A stretch of DNA of 6,413 nt from an uncultured bacterium (lineage in GTDB: Bacteria; Verrucomicrobiota; Lentisphaeria; Victivallales; Victivallaceae). Under the pieces are notes generated by a model, which worked only from the letters and a program-made list of their open reading frames with translations, did no database searches and was not told the DNA's origin. The DNA is taken from positions 1 to 6,413 of the forward strand of contig CASECL010000276.1 in the NCBI GenBank assembly GCA_949286445.1. The letters run 5' to 3'. Below, piece by piece: positions 1 through 3,601 of the stretch. A program made the position numbers and the translations under genes. Position 1 is the stretch's first letter. Each line of letters starts with the position of its first letter.

Positions 1-49
1 GTTGGCGGTTGGCGGTTGGCGGTTGGCGGTTGGCGGTTGGCGGTTGGCG
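1..49. repeat. Tandem heptamer repeat, 7 perfect copies of GTTGGCG
   Basis: Seven identical head-to-tail GTTGGCG units fill bases 1-49, and a degenerate partial copy (GTTG) follows at 50-53. The array begins exactly at the window edge, so its true length is unknown. A 7-base period shifts reading frame with each copy. All three forward frames stay open through it, but none continues into a recognisable protein. It could be a variable-number microsatellite between genes, the 3' end of a gene to the left, or an assembly edge. The perfect identity of the copies suggests recent expansion by slippage. Confidence 0.95.
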
Positions 50-59
50 GTTGCGGAGC

Positions 60-93
60 AGGGGGAGTATTTATGAAAATAAAAACTCCCTTT
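60..93 (+). terminator. Strong hairpin with GAAA tetraloop, probable terminator of an upstream gene
   Basis: GGGAGT at 63-68 pairs perfectly with ACTCCC at 85-90. After one A-A mismatch (69/84), TTTAT (70-74) pairs with ATAAA (79-83) and closes on a GAAA tetraloop (75-78). Two G-U pairs and one A-T pair extend the base outward to 60/93. The stem is followed by only three T residues (91-93) before CTCC, so the U-tract is short for a classical intrinsic terminator. It lies directly after the heptamer repeat and before the AT-rich promoter-like zone, which suits the end of a left-hand + strand transcription unit. Nothing T-rich follows it on the minus strand. Confidence 0.5.
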
Positions 94-175
94 CTCCGCG
101 CCGCACCGGGATGATCTCTAATTTCCGGTACAGACTGGAGTATAGATAAATTTAATTGTACTGACTTACTTTACA

Positions 176-208
176 TTGACATAAAAAATAACTGAACAAA
201 TTAAAAAT
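176..208 (+). promoter_or_regulatory. Possible sigma70-type promoter (-35 TTGACA, weak -10)
   Basis: A perfect TTGACA lies at 176-181 in a strongly AT-rich stretch. No good TATAAT match occurs at the ideal spacing. The nearest options are AATTAA at 199-204 (17-base spacer, 3 of 6) and TAAAAA at 202-207 (20-base spacer, 4 of 6). The base composition and the position downstream of a terminator-like hairpin support a promoter zone serving the small ORF or the operon, but the exact site is uncertain. I saw no convincing Fur box or other operator nearby. Confidence 0.22.
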
Positions 209-226
209 CGGAAAGGACAGAAGAAT

Positions 227-250
227 ATGAATTTTGACATTTATTTTTAA
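227..250 (+). other. Eight-codon mini-ORF with a good ribosome site (possible leader peptide or broken gene start)
   Basis: ATG at 227 is preceded by AGGA at 214-217 with a 9-base spacer, the best ribosome site in the first 650 bases. The frame encodes only MNFDIYF before TAA at 248-250. It could be a translated leader or the original start of the small ORF at 280-537, separated from it by a frame change in the T-rich stretch 241-263. It may also be a chance match. No attenuator-like alternative hairpins were recognised around it. Confidence 0.2.
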
Positions 251-279
251 CGTATCTTTTTTTAATCAAAAAATTAGCC

Positions 280-537
280 TTGACTAATTATATTATTTAT
301 GGTTTTGATGGCAGTATGGAAAAAAATAAATCAGACATTGAACAAGCAAAAATACAGCTGCTTAAATCATTTGATTACATCATGAATTTCAGCGGCTTCG
401 GCCATCTGGAGGTGGATATAAGGATATTGAAACGGGGGCAGAAAGAAATTTTGATCCGCTGCGGGCGGGAACACCGCCTGGTACTGGATTTCCAGGAACC
501 GGATAAAGTGTCAACCGGCAGTGCTTCAGAATTATAA
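280..537 (+). CDS. Small protein of unknown function (85 aa, start uncertain)
   Basis: I do not recognise this protein. The listed start is a TTG at 280 with no visible ribosome site; an in-frame ATG at 316 (residue 13) is also possible and gives 73 aa. From residue 13 the sequence looks protein-like: a charged helix (about 14-35), then alternating short strands around LEVDIRIL, KEILIRCG and HRLVLDF (43-71), with one cysteine (Cys61) and a polar tail. There is no signal peptide or membrane segment, so a small cytoplasmic alpha/beta protein is likely if it is expressed. It ends 167 bases before the pseudopilin gene, so it may be outside that operon. After its TAA the same frame stays open to 681, which leaves room for a decayed longer gene. 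Confidence 0.4.
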   Translation: MTNYIIYGFDGSMEKNKSDIEQAKIQLLKSFDYIMNFSGFGHLEVDIRILKRGQKEILIRCGREHRLVLDFQEPDKVSTGSASEL

Positions 538-704
538 GTTGGCAAATTCATTCCGGTTATGGAAATAATGTCGCCGATGTGGTTTCGGGACAGAAAAAAG
601 GATATTGGCTCTTTGGCGGAGCAGAAAATTTTTAACTTAAAAATCCTTCGCGGCCGTTTATTCAAGCCGCGGACAACCTGAAAACACATTTTTGGAGATA
701 TATC
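538..704 (+). promoter_or_regulatory. Leader region upstream of the pseudopilin operon
   Basis: This 167-base stretch holds no convincing gene. It contains the stem-loop at 647-673 and, next to the pseudopilin ATG, the ribosome site GGAGA (694-698, 6-base spacer). An ATG at 559 opens 40 codons to TGA at 679-681, in the same frame as the preceding small ORF. That translation is basic and unrecognised and has no ribosome site. A promoter for the 705-onward operon may lie here, but I see no clear -35/-10 pair. Confidence 0.35.
647..673 (+). other. GC-rich stem-loop in the operon leader
   Basis: CGCGGC (649-654) pairs perfectly with GCCGCG (666-671) across an 11-base loop. A T-G wobble and a T-A pair extend the stem to 647/673. 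A five-T run (689-693) lies 15 bases after the stem, too far for a standard intrinsic terminator. It could be an mRNA 5' structure, an attenuator or a weak terminator of the small upstream ORF. The pseudopilin ribosome site begins 20 bases downstream. Confidence 0.35.
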
Positions 705-1487
705 ATGTCAAAAAGTAAAATAAATTACCGGGGGAAAAAATTTACTCTCATTGAACTATTGGTAGTTATTGCCATCATTGGCATTCTTGCCTCCATGCTT
801 ATGCCGGCATTGGCATCCTCCCGGGAGCGGGGACGTTCCGCTTCATGCACCAATACACTGAAACAATACGGTATGGCTAATTTAATGTATGCCGATGATT
901 ACAAGGCGTTCTGCCCGGTAAAAGATCCGGTTGCCAATGTCTTTTATTACGGTGAACGCGGTGGAGGACACGGTTCATTTTCCTACAATCTTGCCCGGGG
1001 CGGTTTCCTCCATCCCTACATGGGAAATTCTGCCAAGGCAATGATTTGTCCCAGTTTTGATGTGGGAAGTGATCTGGAAATAGCGGAACAGGTCGGAGGA
1101 ATCGGTTATAATCGTCTTTCCTGGAGCGGTACTATTGGCGACGGGGACTACTCCATAAGCAACGGCAGAACATCCCCGGCGAGTGTCTCCCGGCCTACGG
1201 AAATAATCATGTTCGGGGATGCCGGACTTTATTCCGGCAGTAAAGTCGGCGGCACCGCTTACCTGGTACCCAATACGGTAGGTATGATGGAAAAAAGCGG
1301 TTCAGCACATTTCCGCCACGCCGGAAATGCCAACTTTGTCTGGGTGGACGGCCATGTCTCCAGCGAGCGTTTCCGTGACGGCACCAGCCTGAAGACCGGA
1401 CATTTCGGCAGCAGTGATGACAATGAAGCCTTCAAGTACTTCTGGAAAGACTGGAGCGAAAGTTCCCCGAAACCTCCGGCAGACTGA
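705..1487 (+). CDS. Type II secretion-type pseudopilin with H-X9-DG domain (prepilin-like protein)
   Basis: This 260-residue protein carries a class III prepilin signal: a short basic leader (1-12), then FTLIELLVVIAIIGILASML (13-32). The +1 residue is Phe13 and the hallmark Glu is at +5 (Glu17). The hydrophobic N-terminal helix would anchor it in the inner membrane until a prepilin peptidase processes it. Residue -1 is Lys12 rather than the usual Gly, so cleavage could be atypical. The globular part resembles the DUF1559-like pseudopilins of PVC bacteria. It ends with the prepilin-associated H-X9-DG motif: His205, nine residues, Asp215-Gly216, inside NANFVWVDGHV. Cysteines are at 48, 70 and 115. 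The start is fixed by GGAGA six bases upstream. A 44-base gap without a terminator leads to the next gene, so it appears to be the first gene of the haem/chelatase-like operon. Its partner or substrate is not evident; such proteins occur in large paralogous sets in Lentisphaerota, so placement here need not mean pilus assembly. Confidence 0.9.
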   Translation: MSKSKINYRGKKFTLIELLVVIAIIGILASMLMPALASSRERGRSASCTNTLKQYGMANLMYADDYKAFCPVKDPVANVFYYGERGGGHGSFSYNLARGGFLHPYMGNSAKAMICPSFDVGSDLEIAEQVGGIGYNRLSWSGTIGDGDYSISNGRTSPASVSRPTEIIMFGDAGLYSGSKVGGTAYLVPNTVGMMEKSGSAHFRHAGNANFVWVDGHVSSERFRDGTSLKTGHFGSSDDNEAFKYFWKDWSESSPKPPAD

Positions 1488-1531
1488 GTTATTCAAATGT
1501 ATTACCCAATAATATTCAGGAGATCAGAAAA

Positions 1532-1942
1532 ATGTTATTATCGAAAAAAGTTGTAATTCCGCTGCTGATATTTTCCGTTGCCGTATCCGCCTGGGGAATA
1601 AATGCTGTCTTTACTGATGACAATCAGACCAAAGTCGGCGGCTCACAGCGTGATAGTGCGGTGGATTTTGCGGAGAAAGTTATCTCCTCAGCTCAAAACC
1701 GTAAAGGCCGTGAATTCATCTCGCTGGCGGAAAATCCGGCTATGCGTGAACCTCTGAAAGAAAGTTTTATGTTTCTCAATCAGGTTAAACTTGCTCCGGA
1801 CCCGGACTGGGAAGTCGTCCGCACCAAAGACGGCAACATGGTCAATGTTAATTTTGAATTATCCAGCGGACGCCGGGCGGTGGTGGTGCTGCGCCCGGCC
1901 GGAAACACATACAAGTTTGTTTATGCCATGACGGCAATTTAA
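1532..1942 (+). CDS. Small exported or membrane-anchored protein of unknown function
   Basis: I do not recognise a named family. The 136-residue product starts with a basic n-region (LSKK) and a hydrophobic stretch (about 7-24) that would act as a Sec signal peptide or signal anchor. There is no cysteine, so it is not a lipoprotein. The remaining 110 or so residues should be periplasmic: a helical part (about 40-85) followed by strands around WEVVRT, MVNVNFEL, RRAVVVLR and YKFVYAM (93-133). That helix-then-sheet pattern resembles small NTF2-like/DUF4878-type domains, but this is a guess from pattern alone. AGGAG at 1518-1522 supports the ATG. It ends 19 bases before the polytopic membrane gene and so is cotranscribed with the chelatase-like module. 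A role as a periplasmic accessory or binding subunit is a contextual inference. Confidence 0.8.
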   Translation: MLLSKKVVIPLLIFSVAVSAWGINAVFTDDNQTKVGGSQRDSAVDFAEKVISSAQNRKGREFISLAENPAMREPLKESFMFLNQVKLAPDPDWEVVRTKDGNMVNVNFELSSGRRAVVVLRPAGNTYKFVYAMTAI

Positions 1943-1961
1943 AATACCGGGGGAAAAATTT

Positions 1962-2690
1962 ATGACACTTTTCATTACCGCCGTACTGATCCTGGCGGCG
2001 GTACAGAGTTTCTGCAAATTTTCTCTGATACCGCGCCGCTGGGAACTGCCGCTGGTGCTGTTTCTGGCCGGACTGCCGTTCTGCTTTGAGGAGCGCATTG
2101 CCTCCAGCAGCCTGCAGGAGCTGAATACCGTTCTGTCCAGCCCGGAAACGCTGTCCAACTGGTGCGCTCTGGTGGTTATCCAGGAACTGATTTCTCTGGT
2201 GGCGGGATTTTCGTTGCTGGCGGGACGGGGTGAGGAGGATAAAAAACGCTCCGGATGGAGAAAATATATTGGCGTATGGAAATATCTGGTATTTTTTCCA
2301 TCACTGCTGCTGCCTACGGGGGCACTCTATTTGCAGATGTATTTATTCAACCGCCTGGTAAACTGGGATTTCAACCGGATTTCCTGGGTATTGGCGGCGG
2401 CACTGCCGCTGGCTCTGGTGATAACAGCAGAGTTATTCCGCCTGTTTTACCGCAATATTGAACGCAGGATTCTGGCGGTAATGCATCTGGAATATTTTCT
2501 GCTGCTTCCGGCAATTTTCCTTCCGGTGGCGGCAACGGCGGAACTGATACCGGATACTGCCGGGGGAACATTGTCGCCTGACAGCTGGTTTCTGATATTG
2601 CTGCTGTTGGCGTTTGAAATTGTAACAACATTGATTTTTTATATTTACAGGAGAAAAAAATATTATGTCCACCGTCACTCAAATTCTTAA
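1962..2690 (+). CDS. Polytopic inner-membrane protein in the HmuT position
   Basis: This 242-residue hydrophobic protein has about seven predicted membrane segments by eye (roughly 1-19, 28-44, 66-88, 104-128, 140-162, 176-195, 208-229) and a basic, tyrosine/histidine-containing tail (YRRKKYYVHRHS). No transporter signature or ATP-binding motif is visible. Identity rests on context: CobN-like/ExbB-like/DUF2149 clusters usually include one polytopic membrane protein, HmuT in Bacteroidota haem operons and DUF2162-type proteins in methanogens. I cannot show homology to either from sequence alone. A permease or membrane scaffold for the motor is plausible. GGGGG at 1949-1953 precedes the ATG. Its 3' end overlaps the ExbB-like gene by 26 bases, implying translational coupling. 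Confidence 0.82.
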   Translation: MTLFITAVLILAAVQSFCKFSLIPRRWELPLVLFLAGLPFCFEERIASSSLQELNTVLSSPETLSNWCALVVIQELISLVAGFSLLAGRGEEDKKRSGWRKYIGVWKYLVFFPSLLLPTGALYLQMYLFNRLVNWDFNRISWVLAAALPLALVITAELFRLFYRNIERRILAVMHLEYFLLLPAIFLPVAATAELIPDTAGGTLSPDSWFLILLLLAFEIVTTLIFYIYRRKKYYVHRHSNS

Positions 2691-3252
2691 CTGGATATCC
2701 AACAGTCTGCTGCTGCCGGTAATTGTTCTACTGCTGGCGGCACTGGCGGCGGCACTGGTGTCGCTGGGGGGATTTTGCGCCACCTACCTTGCCTTGCTCC
2801 ACGAGCGTTCCCGGCGGCGTGAACTGCTGAAAAAAATCAAGAACAGCAAGTCATTAAGTATTAATGATTTGTCCGGAGGCGGTGTTTTTGCCGGACATCT
2901 GGCGGAACTGGCCGCCTTCGACTGGGATGAACTGGAGTGCGAAAAACGCATCTCCGAATGGCAGCAGGGATATGAAAAAGAGCTGGAACGCATCCGTTTC
3001 CTGACCAAGACCGCCCCCATGCTGGGGTTGATGGGTACTCTCATACCCATGGGACCGGCATTAGCCGGACTGGCTTCCGGAGATATCGGCAATATGGCGT
3101 ATAACATGCAGATAGCTTTTGCCACCACGGTGGTCGGTTGTGTGATCGCCGGGATAGAACTGATGATATACTCAGTGAAAAAACACTGGTATTCAGAGGA
3201 AATTGCCAATTTAAGATATGTGCTTGACCGTCACTTGAGGGAGAGTAATTAA
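2665..3252 (+). CDS. hmuU: MotA/TolQ/ExbB-family proton channel protein (HmuU-like)
   Basis: The 195-residue product has the ExbB/TolQ layout: a first membrane helix (about 17-41), a charged cytoplasmic loop (about 46-112, RSRRRELLKK onward), then two closely spaced helices (about 115-137 and 149-170) and a basic C-terminal tail. The family core is clear: TAPMLGLMGTLIPMGPALAG (116-135), matching the ExbB GLxGTVxGM region, then MQIAFATTVVGCVIAG (148-163), matching the third-helix ALxATAxGL region. Thr125 and Thr154/155 align by eye with the ExbB pore threonines. The position of the ExbB third-helix glutamate appears to be Gln149. ExbB proteins form pentameric inner-membrane channels that couple proton flow to work with an ExbD-type partner, here the next gene, which starts directly after this stop codon. 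AGGAG (2649-2653) lies inside the preceding gene. With its neighbours it matches HmuU of Bacteroidota haem operons. Confidence 0.9.
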   Translation: MSTVTQILNWISNSLLLPVIVLLLAALAAALVSLGGFCATYLALLHERSRRRELLKKIKNSKSLSINDLSGGGVFAGHLAELAAFDWDELECEKRISEWQQGYEKELERIRFLTKTAPMLGLMGTLIPMGPALAGLASGDIGNMAYNMQIAFATTVVGCVIAGIELMIYSVKKHWYSEEIANLRYVLDRHLRESN

Positions 3253-3594
3253 ATGAGATATCATACCGGACGTTATCAGATTTTCAATGACACTGATGAT
3301 GTCGATCCAATGAGTTATCTGGTAAATCTTTTTGACGTGGCGATGGTTTTTGCCGTTGCCCTGATGGTGGCCTTTGCCATCCGGATACGGATGACGGAAT
3401 TTCTCACGGCTGAAGATGCCACCTTTGTAAAAAATGCCGGCAAGGCGGATATGGAAATTATCGTAAAAAAAGATAATAAAATTACCCGTTACAAATCGGA
3501 AAACACCACCGGTTCCGGCAAAGGACGCCGGGTGGGGATCGCCTATCAGCTGGAAAATGGTGAAGTAATTTATGTGCCTGAAAAAGAAAATTGA
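3253..3594 (+). CDS. hmuV: DUF2149 protein, ExbD-like partner (HmuV-like)
   Basis: The 113-residue product has a short cytoplasmic N-terminus, one membrane helix (about 24-44) and a small soluble domain expected in the periplasm. The helix region DPMSYLVNLFDVAMVFAVAL (18-37) resembles the ExbD/TolR/MotB helix. Asp28 sits where the essential proton-carrying aspartate of ExbD lies. The C-terminal part, with MEIIVKKDNKITRY, then GKGRRVGIAYQLENGEVIYV (89-108), fits the DUF2149 family, which regularly follows ExbB-like genes in CobN-like clusters of methanogens and Bacteroidota. It has no clear TonB/ExbD C-terminal fold, so the soluble domain may dock with the CobN-like protein instead of TonB. 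The ATG follows the upstream TAA without a gap and uses AGGGAG at 3238-3243. Confidence 0.88.
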   Translation: MRYHTGRYQIFNDTDDVDPMSYLVNLFDVAMVFAVALMVAFAIRIRMTEFLTAEDATFVKNAGKADMEIIVKKDNKITRYKSENTTGSGKGRRVGIAYQLENGEVIYVPEKEN

Positions 3595-3601
3595 CCGTGT
3601 T

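Noticed and set aside
1..114. Open forward frame through the heptamer array to a TGA at 112-114, as the tail of an upstream gene
   Set aside because: All three forward frames are open across the repeat and the translation is a simple VGGWRLA repeat with a nondescript tail. Nothing identifies it as a protein.
375..689. Minus-strand ORF of 104 codons opposite the small ORF and leader
   Set aside because: No ribosome site, a composition typical of an antisense shadow, and no recognisable domain; it overlaps the better + strand candidate.
2371..2682. Minus-strand ORFs opposite the membrane protein gene (2371-2682 and 2433-2678)
   Set aside because: They are shadows of a clearly coding + strand gene, with Pro/Gln-rich translations and no start signals.
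2725..2760. Short direct repeat of GGCGGCACTGG in the ExbB-like gene
   Set aside because: It encodes the Leu/Ala-rich first membrane helix and is explained by codon repetition.
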